Assembly: GCF_003003215.1 (NCBI RefSeq)
Contig: NZ_PVUF01000001.1
Location: forward strand, 1 to 64,000
Direction: 5' to 3'
Length of the DNA: 64,000 nucleotides
Source: Tritonibacter scottomollicae
GTDB taxonomy: Bacteria; Pseudomonadota; Alphaproteobacteria; Rhodobacterales; Rhodobacteraceae
Every line of letters starts with the position of its first letter. Position 1 is the stretch's first letter. Below are positions 44,585-53,300 of this stretch, piece by piece. Under the pieces are notes generated by a model. It did no database searches. It was not told the origin of the DNA and saw nothing but the letters and a program-made list of their open reading frames with translations. A program made the position numbers and the translations under genes.

Positions 44585-45784
44585 TTATTGCGAAACCGGG
44601 TGTGGATCGGGCTCTGCGGCCCTTGGCGCCGCTGGGCGCAGCAGGTGGGTCACGGCCAGTCCCATCAAGAGCGCCCAGAAGGGGGCGCCGATACCAAGGA
44701 AGGTGACACCGGAGACGGTCATCATGAAGGTGATCAGCGCCGCCTCGCGTCCCCGGCTGTCGGCCAACGCGGCGGAGAGGCTGTTGCCGATGGTTGACAG
44801 CAGCGCCAGCCCGGCCACGGTAGCAATCAGCGCCTTGGGCGCGATCAGGAACAGGCTGATCACCGTCGCGCCGCCAAGTCCCACCAGACAGTATAGCACA
44901 CCCGCAACCACGCTGGAGAGATAGCGGCTCTTGGGGTCCTCGTCCGCCTCTGGTCCGGCGCAGATGGCGGCGGTGATGGCGGCGAGGTTGAAGGCAAAGC
45001 CACCAAAGGGCGCGAGGATCAGCGAGGCAAGGCCGGTGACGGTCAGGCTGGCGGAGACAGGCGGCGTGTAGCCCGCCCCGCGCAGGGTGACGACGCCGGG
45101 CATGTTCTGCGAGCACATGGTCACGATATAGAGCGGCAGGCCAACGCCGATCAGAACCGGCAGCGAGAACGCGGGCGCCACGAACTCTGGCAGGGAAAGG
45201 CTCAGGTTCAGCGCTTCGAGATCGCCAAACGATCCGGCCCAGGCGGCCCAGAGGCAGCCGACCAGCAGCACTGCGGGAATGGTGTAGCGCGCAAACCAGA
45301 TCCGCCCGGCCAGGAAGGTCGCCCCCATGAGACCCACCAGGGCCACATCGCTGCCAAGCGCGGTGAAAGCCGAAAGACCGAACTGGAACAGGATCCCGGC
45401 CAGCAGCGCATTGGCCAGCGCATCCGGGATCAACCGGGCCAGCCTTGCAAACCAGCCGGTGAGGCCAGTGAGGGTCAGGAGCGCGCCGCAAAACAGGAAG
45501 GCACCGACGGCCTGCGACAGCGGCACGCCGTTGAGGCCCGTGGCCAGCAGCGCGGCCCCCGGCGTGGACCAGGCGGTGAGGATCGGCATGCGGAACCACA
45601 GTGATAGGATCAGGCTTGTGAGCCCCATGCCCAAACCCAGCACCACCAGCCAGCTGTTGGCCTGCGCCTGCGTCGCGCCCACCGCCTTGATGGCCTGAAA
45701 AATGATGGCGACAGAGCTGGTATAGCCCACCAGCACCACGATCGCGCCCGCCGCCAGATGGGAGAGTTTCAGTCGGCTCAGCAT
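44585..45784 (-). CDS. benE: BenE-family membrane transporter (benzoate/H+ symporter type)
   Basis: The 399-residue protein has about 12 hydrophobic segments and the BenE landmarks: AIVVLVGYTSSVAIIFQAIK, ILTAWSTPGAALLATGL, MCSQNMPGVVTLRGAGYTPP and APFGGFAFNLAAITAAICAG. BenE transporters import benzoate or related aromatic acids by proton symport. No benzoate-degradation genes are nearby, so another substrate is possible. ATG 45784 is chosen; the longer frame to 45862 covers the operator region. It is divergent from an XRE-cupin regulator gene, with two palindromes in the 141-base gap. Confidence 0.9.
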   Translation of the reverse strand: MLSRLKLSHLAAGAIVVLVGYTSSVAIIFQAIKAVGATQAQANSWLVVLGLGMGLTSLILSLWFRMPILTAWSTPGAALLATGLNGVPLSQAVGAFLFCGALLTLTGLTGWFARLARLIPDALANALLAGILFQFGLSAFTALGSDVALVGLMGATFLAGRIWFARYTIPAVLLVGCLWAAWAGSFGDLEALNLSLSLPEFVAPAFSLPVLIGVGLPLYIVTMCSQNMPGVVTLRGAGYTPPVSASLTVTGLASLILAPFGGFAFNLAAITAAICAGPEADEDPKSRYLSSVVAGVLYCLVGLGGATVISLFLIAPKALIATVAGLALLSTIGNSLSAALADSRGREAALITFMMTVSGVTFLGIGAPFWALLMGLAVTHLLRPAAPRAAEPDPHPVSQ

Positions 45785-45818
45785 GCGGGTTTTCCTCGGG
45801 CGATGGCTGGGATAGGTG

Positions 45819-45864
45819 TTGTGCGTTATAGCGTACGATACAGGTTGTGCGCTATAACGCACAA
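45819..45864. promoter_or_regulatory. Two tandem palindromes, operator between benE and its regulator
   Basis: TTGTGCGCTATAACGCACAA at 45845-45864 is an inverted repeat with perfect 7-base arms (TTGTGCG/CGCACAA) around CTATAA. TTGTGCGTTATAGCGTACGA at 45819-45838 is an imperfect copy 26 bases to the left. The units are on the same face of the helix about 2.5 turns apart. They lie in the 141-base gap between divergent benE and the XRE-cupin gene. I infer that this regulator binds both and controls benE and itself. Confidence 0.75.
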
Positions 45865-45925
45865 GCCCTCATTTTGGGGATGCCCAGCGGGCAGCAAAGG
45901 TTCGGGAAGACGGGATGGCTACGGT

Positions 45926-46489
45926 ATGAGCGACGACAGTATCACCTTGAACTTGCGGGAAATCCGCGCGGCCTCGGGGTTGAGCCTGTCGCGCGCCGCC
46001 GAGGTTACCGGCGTCAGTAAGGCCATGCTGGGTCAGATCGAACGGGGCGAATCAAGCCCGACGATTGCTACCCTGTGGAAGATCGCCAAGGGGTTTCACC
46101 TGCCGCTCACTGCGCTGATCGACGAAGGCTCCCGTCCCTCTGGCATCGGGGGCGAGGTCTATCGGACCGTGCAGTTTCCCGGCAGCATCACCGTGAAGAT
46201 CGTCTTTCCCTTTGACCCCAACTTGGGGGCGGAGACCTTTCACGTCAGCCTGAAGCCAGGGCAAAGCCACGAATCGCAGCCACATGACAGCGGCGTCACC
46301 GAAGAGGTCTTTGTGCTGGAGGGGGCGATGGAGGTGCTGCGTGACGGTGATTGGGTGGCGCTGGAGCCGGGGCAGGGGCTGCGCTTTGCCGCCGACCAGC
46401 CACATGGCTATCGCAGCCTGCACAGCGGCGCGGCGTTCCTGAACATGCACCACTATCGCCACGCGGCAGGGTTGCGCGCGGCCGATTGA
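45926..46489 (+). CDS. XRE-family regulator with C-terminal cupin domain
   Basis: The 187-residue protein has an N-terminal HTH (LREIRAASGLSLSRAAEVTG, VSKAMLGQIERGESSPTIAT) and a C-terminal cupin (SHESQPHDSGVTEEVFVLEG, then LEPGQGLRFAADQPHGYRSL). This is the layout of PuuR/SutR-like regulators, whose cupin domain binds the inducer. It is divergent from benE over two palindromes, the best candidates for its binding site. I infer control of benE and its own gene. ATG 45926 begins the similarity; the longer frame runs over the operator region. Confidence 0.9.
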   Translation: MSDDSITLNLREIRAASGLSLSRAAEVTGVSKAMLGQIERGESSPTIATLWKIAKGFHLPLTALIDEGSRPSGIGGEVYRTVQFPGSITVKIVFPFDPNLGAETFHVSLKPGQSHESQPHDSGVTEEVFVLEGAMEVLRDGDWVALEPGQGLRFAADQPHGYRSLHSGAAFLNMHHYRHAAGLRAAD

Positions 46490-46565
46490 CGCCACCGGCT
46501 TGTCCTGCCCCTACCGCAGAGCGTACCACTGGCGGCAAGGCAATTTGATCCGGGACATTTGCAAT

Positions 46566-47429
46566 ATGGATAAAGACACCCTGCGCGGCAGCCTGCTGAT
46601 GGCTCTGGCCATGGCCGCTTTTGCGATCGAGGACATGATCATCAAATCGGTAGCGGGCGCGATGCCCACGGGGCAGGTGCTGATCGTCTTTGGCCTGGGC
46701 GGCATGGCGATCTTTGCCGTCATGGCGCGTGCGCAGGGGTCTTCCTTGTGGCACCCGGGCTTTTGCACGCGCCCGCTGCTGTGGCGCTGCGTCGCGGAGG
46801 TGTCGGGGCGGCTGTTCTTCACCCTGGCGATCGTTTTGGCACCGCTGTCGCTGGCCTCGGCCATTCTGCAGGCCACGCCGCTGGTGGTGACCGCAGGCGC
46901 AGTAGTGTTCTTTGGTGAAAAGGTTGGCTGGCGGCGCTGGCTGGCGATCTGCGTCGGCTTTGTCGGTGTGCTGATGATCCTGCGTCCGGGCATGAGCGGC
47001 TTCGAGGCGACCTCGCTTCTGGCGGTGGCGGGCATGCTGGGCTTTGCCGGGCGCGACCTGGCCACCCGGGCGGCGCCCAAAACCATGAGCAACGCCCAGC
47101 TTGGGATCTTTGGCTTTGCCATGCTGGTGATCGCGGGCGTCATCCTGCTGGCCTGGACGGGGGGCGCGGTTTGGCCCACGGGCCAGCAAAGCGGCGCGCT
47201 GGCAGTTGCGATCGCGGTGGGTGTGCTGGCCTATATGGCGCTCACCGGGGCGATGCGCACCGGCGAGATCTCTGTCGTGGCGCCGTTTCGCTACTCGCGG
47301 TTGGTCTTCGCGATGGCGCTGGGGGTTCTGGTCTTTGGCGAACAACCCGACCTGATGACCATCCTCGGGTCGGTGGTCGTCGTGGCAAGCGGCATTTTCA
47401 CCCTGTTGCGCAGCCAGAAAACGGCCTGA
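46566..47429 (+). CDS. EamA/DMT-family transporter
   Basis: The 287-residue protein has ten hydrophobic segments in two EamA repeats (LLMALAMAAFAIEDMIIKSV at the start, VTAGAVVFFGEKVGWRRWLA, and VVAPFRYSRLVFAMALGVLV in the second half). The substrate is not evident. ATG 46566 gives a family-like start; the frame extends 22 codons upstream. It lies 76 bases after the XRE-cupin gene on the same strand and may share a transcript with it. Confidence 0.85.
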   Translation: MDKDTLRGSLLMALAMAAFAIEDMIIKSVAGAMPTGQVLIVFGLGGMAIFAVMARAQGSSLWHPGFCTRPLLWRCVAEVSGRLFFTLAIVLAPLSLASAILQATPLVVTAGAVVFFGEKVGWRRWLAICVGFVGVLMILRPGMSGFEATSLLAVAGMLGFAGRDLATRAAPKTMSNAQLGIFGFAMLVIAGVILLAWTGGAVWPTGQQSGALAVAIAVGVLAYMALTGAMRTGEISVVAPFRYSRLVFAMALGVLVFGEQPDLMTILGSVVVVASGIFTLLRSQKTA

Positions 47430-47525
47430 GAGGGCAGCTGGGAGGGGCGCAGGCGGCACAGGTCCCGTGATTTGTGTCGCAGGTGATCTTGCGCCCGCCT
47501 GCATGGCGACTTACATCTGCGCCCC

Positions 47526-48002
47526 ATGGCCCAAGCAAAGACAGACCCGAACTACAAAGTTATTGCCGAAAACCGCCGTGCGCGGTTTGATTACGCGATC
47601 GAGGAAGACCTCGAATGCGGCATCATGCTTGAAGGGTCGGAAGTCAAATCCCTGCGGGCCGGTGGCTCCAATATCGCCGAATCCTATGCGGCGGTGGAGG
47701 AGGGCGAACTGTGGCTGGTGAACTCCTACATCGCCCCCTACGCGCAGGCGAAATCCTTCAAGCATGAGGAACGCCGCCGTCGCAAGCTCCTGGTCTCGCG
47801 CAAGGAAATGGCGAACCTGTGGAATGCGACCCAGCGCAAGGGCATGACGCTGGTGCCGCTGGTGCTGTATTTCAACCACCGCGGCATGGCGAAGATCAAG
47901 ATCGGTATCGCCAAGGGCAAGAAGAACCACGACAAGCGCGAAGCGGCAGCCAAGCGCGACTGGTCGCGGCAGAAGCAACGCCTGCTGAAGGATCACGGCT
48001 GA
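47526..48002 (+). CDS. smpB: SsrA (tmRNA)-binding protein SmpB
   Basis: The 158-residue protein is Smp[59 protein letters not shown] and [20 protein letters not shown], with the basic C-terminal tail [20 protein letters not shown]. It brings tmRNA to stalled ribosomes for trans-translation. Length is normal. It has its own terminator at 48040-48061. The tmRNA gene is not in this window. Confidence 0.97.
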   Translation: MAQAKTDPNYKVIAENRRARFDYAIEEDLECGIMLEGSEVKSLRAGGSNIAESYAAVEEGELWLVNSYIAPYAQAKSFKHEERRRRKLLVSRKEMANLWNATQRKGMTLVPLVLYFNHRGMAKIKIGIAKGKKNHDKREAAAKRDWSRQKQRLLKDHG

Positions 48003-48039
48003 GGCCGATCCGCGAAGTTTGGGACACTGTTGACGAAGA

Positions 48040-48061
48040 AAAGGCCCCGTTTGGGGCCTTT
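48040..48061 (+). terminator. Intrinsic terminator of smpB
   Basis: AAAGGCCCC at 48040-48048 pairs with GGGGCCTTT at 48053-48061 around GTTT, followed by GTTCTGTTT. It is 38 bases after the stop codon and may also end the convergent mlaC transcript. Confidence 0.82.
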
Positions 48062-48099
48062 GTTCTGTTTGAAACCGATCTTTCCGACGCGGAGACCGT

Positions 48100-48690
48100 T
48101 CAGGTCATCGCCCGCAAATCCGCGATCATCTTGTCGATATCTCCGCCGTTGCGGTCGATAATTGCACCGATTTCCGTGCGCTCTGTCAGCAGCAGGTTCA
48201 CGCCTTCGATGAACATGTTGAAGAACAGGTCCTTGCCGGAGCGGTTCGACACATGGAACGTCACCTCGAAGGGCGATTGTCCCCGCAGATAGGCGACGCA
48301 GGAAACCTCGTACCACTTCTTAACTTTTTTCACGCCGGTCACTTCCAGGCGGCCACCGATGAACTCACGGAACCGGCTGCCATATTTCTTGGCGATGTAG
48401 CCCTGGAAAGCATCGGAGAAGGCGCGTTTTTGGGCCGAGCTTGCCCGGCGCGCGTCGACGCCCATGGCGTAGGCCGCAATGTAGGAGGTGTCGCTGTAGC
48501 GCTGGAAAATGCGCTCGAAGTCGCCATACATCGACCGCTCGCTTTTGCCGGATGCGATCACCTTGTTGATGTCGGTGACGAGGCGCGTGATCAGATTGGA
48601 TGCGGAGCTTTCATTGAGCGCAAAGGCCGGAAGCGCAGCAAAGGACGCCCCTATGGCACCCAGCGAAGCAAGGAATTTACGGCGAAGCAT
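48100..48690 (-). CDS. mlaC: MlaC-family periplasmic phospholipid-binding protein
   Basis: The 196-residue protein has a signal peptide (MLRRKFLASLGAIGASFAAL, cleavage near PAFA) and the MlaC (Ttg2D/toluene-tolerance) pattern: LITRLVTDINKVIASGKSER, RIFQRYSDTSYIAAYAMG, FSDAFQGYIAKKYGSRFREF and the strand LEVTGVKKVKKWYEV. It ferries phospholipid between MlaA at the outer membrane and MlaFEDB at the inner membrane. It starts 3 bases after the mlaA stop, so the two are cotranscribed. The MlaFEDB genes are not here. Confidence 0.9.
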   Translation of the reverse strand: MLRRKFLASLGAIGASFAALPAFALNESSASNLITRLVTDINKVIASGKSERSMYGDFERIFQRYSDTSYIAAYAMGVDARRASSAQKRAFSDAFQGYIAKKYGSRFREFIGGRLEVTGVKKVKKWYEVSCVAYLRGQSPFEVTFHVSNRSGKDLFFNMFIEGVNLLLTERTEIGAIIDRNGGDIDKMIADLRAMT

Positions 48691-48693
48691 GGT

Positions 48694-49455
48694 TTAGAAC
48701 CCTCCGGTATCTAGTTCGAACGGATCGATTTCAGAGCCGGCATCTTCCTGGCCCAGCTCGAACCGCCGGTTTTGCAGGTAGATCTGGCGACCCTGCGCAT
48801 AACTGTCAGCGCTCTCGTAGAGAATCGAGTCGATCGTGTCGGAATATGTACCGCGATTGCCCAGCTGGTCCACGACCTCTGCCGGAATTTGCAGGTCTTC
48901 GGCGGGATTGTTCTCAAGCTGGCTGAGCGGATTGGTGAAAAAATCAACAACAATGCCGACGGCATCGCGGGTGGTGGAGGGCCCATAGGCGGGCAATTCC
49001 ACATATGCGCCTTCGCCGGCACCCCAGACATGCAGGGTTTCTCCAAAGTCGGTGCGAGCTTCCGCCATCTTGAAGTCAGACGCCGGGTCGCCAAGGCCCC
49101 CGATGCCCAGCACCGTATTCACCGCAAACCGACCAAGCGCCTGCCCCGCGCCCTTGATGTTGCCTTGCAGCAGGTAATTCACTGCATCGCCGGGCTTTGA
49201 CAGGTTTTCCGCGAAATTTCCGAAGGCCGTCACCATGTCCGGAGGGACGACCGCGACATACCCTTTTGACGCCGGACGGAATGCATATCGGTCCAGCCCC
49301 TTGTTGAACTGGTGAACCGAACGATTGGTATTTTCGTAGGGATCGAAGATCTCTCCAGCAGCTTTCGCGGCCGGATCCTGCGTGGCGCAGGCGGAGGTCA
49401 GTACCGCAGTGGAAAGGACCAACGCAGTTGCGGATTTTTTCAACAAAGCAATCAT
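48694..49455 (-). CDS. mlaA: MlaA (VacJ) outer-membrane lipoprotein
   Basis: The 253-residue protein has a lipoprotein signal with lipobox LTSAC (Cys23). MlaA features are IFDPYENTNRSVHQFNKGLD RYAF at residues about 35-58, GNFAENLSKPGDAVNYLLQG, RFAVNTVLGIGGLGDPASDF and LHVWGAGEGAYVELPAYGPS. With an outer-membrane porin it removes phospholipid from the outer leaflet and passes it to MlaC. ATG 49455 is chosen; the frame to 49500 lacks the signal-sequence start. Its product works with that of mlaC immediately downstream. Confidence 0.92.
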   Translation of the reverse strand: MIALLKKSATALVLSTAVLTSACATQDPAAKAAGEIFDPYENTNRSVHQFNKGLDRYAFRPASKGYVAVVPPDMVTAFGNFAENLSKPGDAVNYLLQGNIKGAGQALGRFAVNTVLGIGGLGDPASDFKMAEARTDFGETLHVWGAGEGAYVELPAYGPSTTRDAVGIVVDFFTNPLSQLENNPAEDLQIPAEVVDQLGNRGTYSDTIDSILYESADSYAQGRQIYLQNRRFELGQEDAGSEIDPFELDTGGF

Positions 49456-49652
49456 GTCTACCAATTCTTCAGTTGCGGTCGGCGCACGGCCCCCCGTCAC
49501 CTAGGGGTCACTTAGCAATCTCTGCGGTTCTTCCCAGCCCATAACCACAGCAAGACCAAATTATGTGACAGATTTGGAACATATGCCAGTCACTCTTTGA
49601 AAAGGGCTTCGGGGCTTTATAAGGGGATCAGGGCACGCTCTACTAGGACGAT

Positions 49653-51416
49653 ATGAAGAATACATTTGCAAATGCTGGCCGGGACGAACTTCTGGCGATC
49701 CGTCGCCGGAGCCGAGGCCTTTTTGGGGCGGTCGCGCTGCTGAGCGCTTTCGTGAACATGCTGATGCTCACGGGGCCGCTCTATATGATGCAGGTCTATG
49801 ACAGGGTATTGGGCAGCCGGTCCGAAGCCACATTGCTGGCGCTGACTCTGTTGGTGGTCTTTCTCTACGGCATGATGGGGCTGCTGGACGCGGTGCGCGG
49901 TCGGATCATGCGGCGGGTTGCGGCCCGGTTTCAGGCTGGTCTGGACCGTCGCGTCTTTGATGCAATGATCCGACGTTCGGCGGTGTCCGGTGATCCCGAG
50001 GCGCAGACCGGGCTCAGTGATCTTGAAAGTATCCAGAAGCTGATTGCCTCCCCAGTCGTCATGGCGGGGTTCGATTTGCCCTGGACGCCGATCTTTCTGG
50101 CGGGCATCGCACTTTTTCACCCCTGGCTTGGGATATTGGCGATTTGTGGCGGTGGCGTGCTGATTGCGATTGCGGTGATCAATCAGATTCTCAGCACGGC
50201 GCCTGGCAAGGCTGCCATGGTCAGCGGACATCAAGCCATGGTGCAGTCCGAGGAAATCCGCACCGAAGCCGAAATGATCCAGGCCATGGGAATGCGGCAG
50301 GCGGCCTTTCAACGCTGGCGCGTGGCACGCGACAAGGCGTTGGCCGACAGTGTATCCGCGTCCGATGTCACCGGCACCTTTGGCACTTTGACAAAAACGC
50401 TGCGCCTGTTCCTGCAATCCGCGATGCTCGGTTTGGGGGCCTATCTGACACTGCAGGGCGAGGTCAGCCCCGGTGCCATGATCGCTGGGTCTATCCTTCT
50501 GGGGCGCGCGCTGTCCCCGATCGAGGTTGGGCTGGGGCAATGGCCGCTGGTACAACGAGCCCGGAAGGGCTGGCAGAACCTCGAAGAGCTTCTGGGCAAG
50601 ACACCGCCCGAAGCCGCGCGCACAGCCCTGCCGGAACCGCGCGCACTGCTCGAAGTGGAGGCGATTGCCGCTACGGCGCCGGGCGAGTCGCGCCCCTTGC
50701 TGCGCAATGTCACCTTTCGGGTCGAACCCGGCGAAGCGATCGGGGTGATCGGCCCGTCGGGCTCCGGCAAATCCACTCTGGCGCGGGTTCTCACAGGGGC
50801 CTGGCGCACCGCGGCTGGAACCGTGCGCCTCGATGGTGCGGCGCTGTCGCAATACGATCCCGCAGTGCTGGGCGATCACATTGGATACCTGCCGCAGCGG
50901 GTGCAGCTCTTTGACGGTACGATTGCGCAAAATATCGCGCGCCTTGCCGAAACGCCCGATGCGGCCGCGGTGGTGGAGGCGGCCAAATCTGCGGCTGCGC
51001 ATGATATGATCGTCAAGTTGCCAGACGGCTACGACACCCGTGTGCGCGCTGGTGGCGGACGTCTCTCTGGCGGTCAGATGCAGCGTATCGGTCTTGCGCG
51101 GGCCTTGTTTGGTAAACCGGCCATCGTGATTCTGGATGAACCCAACTCTAACCTCGACAATGAAGGGTCCGTCGCGCTCAACAATGCAATCAAACGGCTG
51201 AAGGCGCAGGGGAAATCGGTGCTTATCATGGCGCACCGTCCAGCGGCCATCCAAGAGTGCGACAAGCTATTGGTTATCGATCAGGGCACCATGACCGCCT
51301 TTGGCCCCAAGGATGAGATCCTGCGCAAGATGGTGACCAATCACCGCGACATTCAGCAGGGCGGCACGGCCCGCCCGCCTCAGGGTGCAGCCGGTGGCGG
51401 AGGAGCGACGCGATGA
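49653..51416 (+). CDS. Type I secretion ABC transporter (PrtD/HasD-like permease-ATPase)
   Basis: The 587-residue protein fuses a six-segment ABC transporter membrane domain (SAFVNMLMLTGPLYMMQVYD RVLG at its start) to an ATPase domain from about residue 340. Walker A is GPSGSGKST near residue 368, the signature is LSGGQMQRIGLARALFG and Walker B is IVILDEPNSNLD. It belongs to the PrtD/RsaD group that exports RTX proteins and proteases across both membranes in one step. Its TGA overlaps the ATG of the HlyD-type adaptor (ATGA at 51413-51416). No RTX substrate and no TolC gene are nearby. Confidence 0.92.
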   Translation: MKNTFANAGRDELLAIRRRSRGLFGAVALLSAFVNMLMLTGPLYMMQVYDRVLGSRSEATLLALTLLVVFLYGMMGLLDAVRGRIMRRVAARFQAGLDRRVFDAMIRRSAVSGDPEAQTGLSDLESIQKLIASPVVMAGFDLPWTPIFLAGIALFHPWLGILAICGGGVLIAIAVINQILSTAPGKAAMVSGHQAMVQSEEIRTEAEMIQAMGMRQAAFQRWRVARDKALADSVSASDVTGTFGTLTKTLRLFLQSAMLGLGAYLTLQGEVSPGAMIAGSILLGRALSPIEVGLGQWPLVQRARKGWQNLEELLGKTPPEAARTALPEPRALLEVEAIAATAPGESRPLLRNVTFRVEPGEAIGVIGPSGSGKSTLARVLTGAWRTAAGTVRLDGAALSQYDPAVLGDHIGYLPQRVQLFDGTIAQNIARLAETPDAAAVVEAAKSAAAHDMIVKLPDGYDTRVRAGGGRLSGGQMQRIGLARALFGKPAIVILDEPNSNLDNEGSVALNNAIKRLKAQGKSVLIMAHRPAAIQECDKLLVIDQGTMTAFGPKDEILRKMVTNHRDIQQGGTARPPQGAAGGGGATR

Positions 51417-52723
51417 ACGAGGCGAAAGACAGTAGTTGGCCGGTGCGCGGCGCTCTGTTGGTTGGAGTACTGGGGATCGCTGTGCTTCTCGGCGGGTTTG
51501 GCACCTGGGCGGCGTTTTCCAACATTGCCGGTGCGGTTGTGGCCTCCGGCCAGATCGAGGTGGATCGCAATCGACAGGTTGTTCAGCACATCGACGGCGG
51601 TGTGGTGGCTGACATTCTGGTGGATGAGGGCGATCTGGTGGCAGAGGGGCAGACCTTGTTGCGTTTGGATCCTGCCGATTTGCGGTCGGAACTGACCATC
51701 ACGGAAGGTCAGCTGTTTGAGCTGATGGCCCGTCGCGGGCGGTTGGAGGCGGAGCGTGACGAAGTAGACGACATCACGTTCTCAGAGGAACTGTTGCAGC
51801 TGGCCCAGACCCGGCCAGAGGTCGCGGAGCTGGTGGAGGGGCAAAGCCGCCTGTTCGAGGCCCGGCGCGAATCGGTACGTCGGGAAGTCGAGCAGCTTGA
51901 AAAACGCGCCTCGCAGATCGAAAATCAGATTGTCGGGATTAAGGCGCAACAGGCTGCCACCCGCGAGCAATTGCAGCTGATCAAAGAGGAGCTGGGCAAC
52001 CAGCAATCGTTGTTCGATCGCGGGTTGGCACAGGCTTCGGTCGTCTTGAACTTGCGCCGCAACGAAGCCAATCTGCAGGGAACGCTGGGCGAGCTGATTG
52101 CGTCGGAGGCGCAGGCCGAAGGGCGGATCACAGAGCTGGAGATCGAAACCCTGAAGCTGAACACCCAGCGCCGCGAAGAGGCCATCACCCGCGTGCGCGA
52201 TCTGCGCTACCAGGAACTGGAACTGATCGAGACGCGGCGCTCTTTGCGGGATCGGCTCAGTCGTCTTGAGATCACCGCGCCGGTGTCCGGCATTGTCTAT
52301 GGCATGACGGTTCGAACGCCGCGATCCGTGATCCGGCCGGCCGACCCTGTGCTCTACCTCGTGCCGCAGGATCGCCCGCTGGTGATCGCGGCGCAGGTGG
52401 CCCCCACGGACATCGACCAGCTCCATGTGGGGCAATCCGTGTCCATCCGACTGCCCGCACTCGATCAGCGGCAGACGCCGGAACTCTTCGGCGCGGTCAC
52501 TCTGTTTTCGGCGGATGCGTTCCGTGATGAGGCGACGGGACGGTCCTACTACCGTGCTGAAATCGAACTGAACGAAGGCGAAATGGACCGTCTGCCCGGC
52601 GGCACAGTCCTGATCCCGGGCATGCCGGTCGAGAGCTATATCCGCACTGCAGACCGTTCGCCGCTGGCCTATCTGGTGAAGCCGCTGGCCGACTATTTCG
52701 TCAAGGCCTTCCGCGAGCGCTAA
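51413..52723 (+). CDS. HlyD-family type I secretion adaptor
   Basis: The 436-residue protein has one N-terminal membrane anchor (ALLVGVLGIAVLLGGFGTWA), then a biotinyl-lipoyl half (AVVASGQIEVDRNRQVVQHI DGG), a long coiled coil over residues about 100-270 (Glu/Arg/Gln heptads such as REVEQLEKRASQIENQIVGI) and the second lipoyl half plus beta barrel (RLEITAPVSGIVYGMTVRTP). This is the membrane fusion protein of a PrtDEF-like secretion system. It is cotranslated with the ABC protein upstream. Confidence 0.92.
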   Translation: MNEAKDSSWPVRGALLVGVLGIAVLLGGFGTWAAFSNIAGAVVASGQIEVDRNRQVVQHIDGGVVADILVDEGDLVAEGQTLLRLDPADLRSELTITEGQLFELMARRGRLEAERDEVDDITFSEELLQLAQTRPEVAELVEGQSRLFEARRESVRREVEQLEKRASQIENQIVGIKAQQAATREQLQLIKEELGNQQSLFDRGLAQASVVLNLRRNEANLQGTLGELIASEAQAEGRITELEIETLKLNTQRREEAITRVRDLRYQELELIETRRSLRDRLSRLEITAPVSGIVYGMTVRTPRSVIRPADPVLYLVPQDRPLVIAAQVAPTDIDQLHVGQSVSIRLPALDQRQTPELFGAVTLFSADAFRDEATGRSYYRAEIELNEGEMDRLPGGTVLIPGMPVESYIRTADRSPLAYLVKPLADYFVKAFRER

Positions 52724-52834
52724 GGGCGGCGCGCAAACCATGGCCGAGCCGCCGCAATTGCCTCTTTCCCGAAGGAACCTTCCGCTGTAGCGTCCGCCGC
52801 AAAGACAGACGGACACTGGCAAAGGAGCCCGACC

Positions 52835-53296
52835 ATGAGCGTTGACGCGAAACTTCAATCCCTCGGCCTGACACTTCCCGACGCCCCGGCGCCTGCGGCA
52901 AATTATGTGCCCTTCGTGGTCTCGGGCAACATGGTCTATGTCTCCGGTCAGATCTCGGCGGACGAGAATGGTCTGATCACCGGCACCTTGGGCGATGATC
53001 TTGACGTGGACGCGGGGCAGGCGGCGGCCAAGCGCTGTGCTTTGTCTTTGCTGGCTCAGGTCAAAGCCGCCTGTGGTGGCGACCTAGGCAAGCTGAAGCG
53101 GGTGGTCAAACTGGGGGCCTTCGTGAATTCCACAGCCGATTTCACCCAGCAGCCGCAGGTCGTGAATGGGGCCTCTGATGTTCTGGTTGAAATCCTCGGT
53201 GACGCTGGACGTCATGCACGCTCGGCTGTCAGCGCGCCTTCGCTTCCGATGGGAGTCGCGGTCGAGATCGACGGTATTTTCGAAATCGAGAGCTGA
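52835..53296 (+). CDS. RidA family protein (long type)
   Basis: The 153-residue protein is of the TdcF/YabJ-like longer RidA group: VPFVVSGNMVYVSGQISADE near the start, a central VDAGQAAAKRCALSLLAQVK and the C-terminal HARSAVSAPSLPMGVAVEIDGIF, with the arginine in ARSA and the glutamate in VEIDG. The function of this subgroup is less certain than that of classic RidA. It is the first gene of a four-gene run on the plus strand (RidA, GDPD, FemAB-like, pterin dehydratase) with short gaps. AAGGAGCCC precedes the ATG. Confidence 0.82.
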   Translation: MSVDAKLQSLGLTLPDAPAPAANYVPFVVSGNMVYVSGQISADENGLITGTLGDDLDVDAGQAAAKRCALSLLAQVKAACGGDLGKLKRVVKLGAFVNSTADFTQQPQVVNGASDVLVEILGDAGRHARSAVSAPSLPMGVAVEIDGIFEIES

Positions 53297-53300
53297 TCTG

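Noticed and set aside
43491-44924. 477-codon plus-strand frame opposite ilvD
   Set aside because: It runs antisense through ilvD and into benE, with no start context and no domain.
49617-51254. 545-codon minus-strand frame opposite the type I secretion ABC gene
   Set aside because: It covers the Walker motifs of the real gene on the other strand and contains no protein family I recognise.
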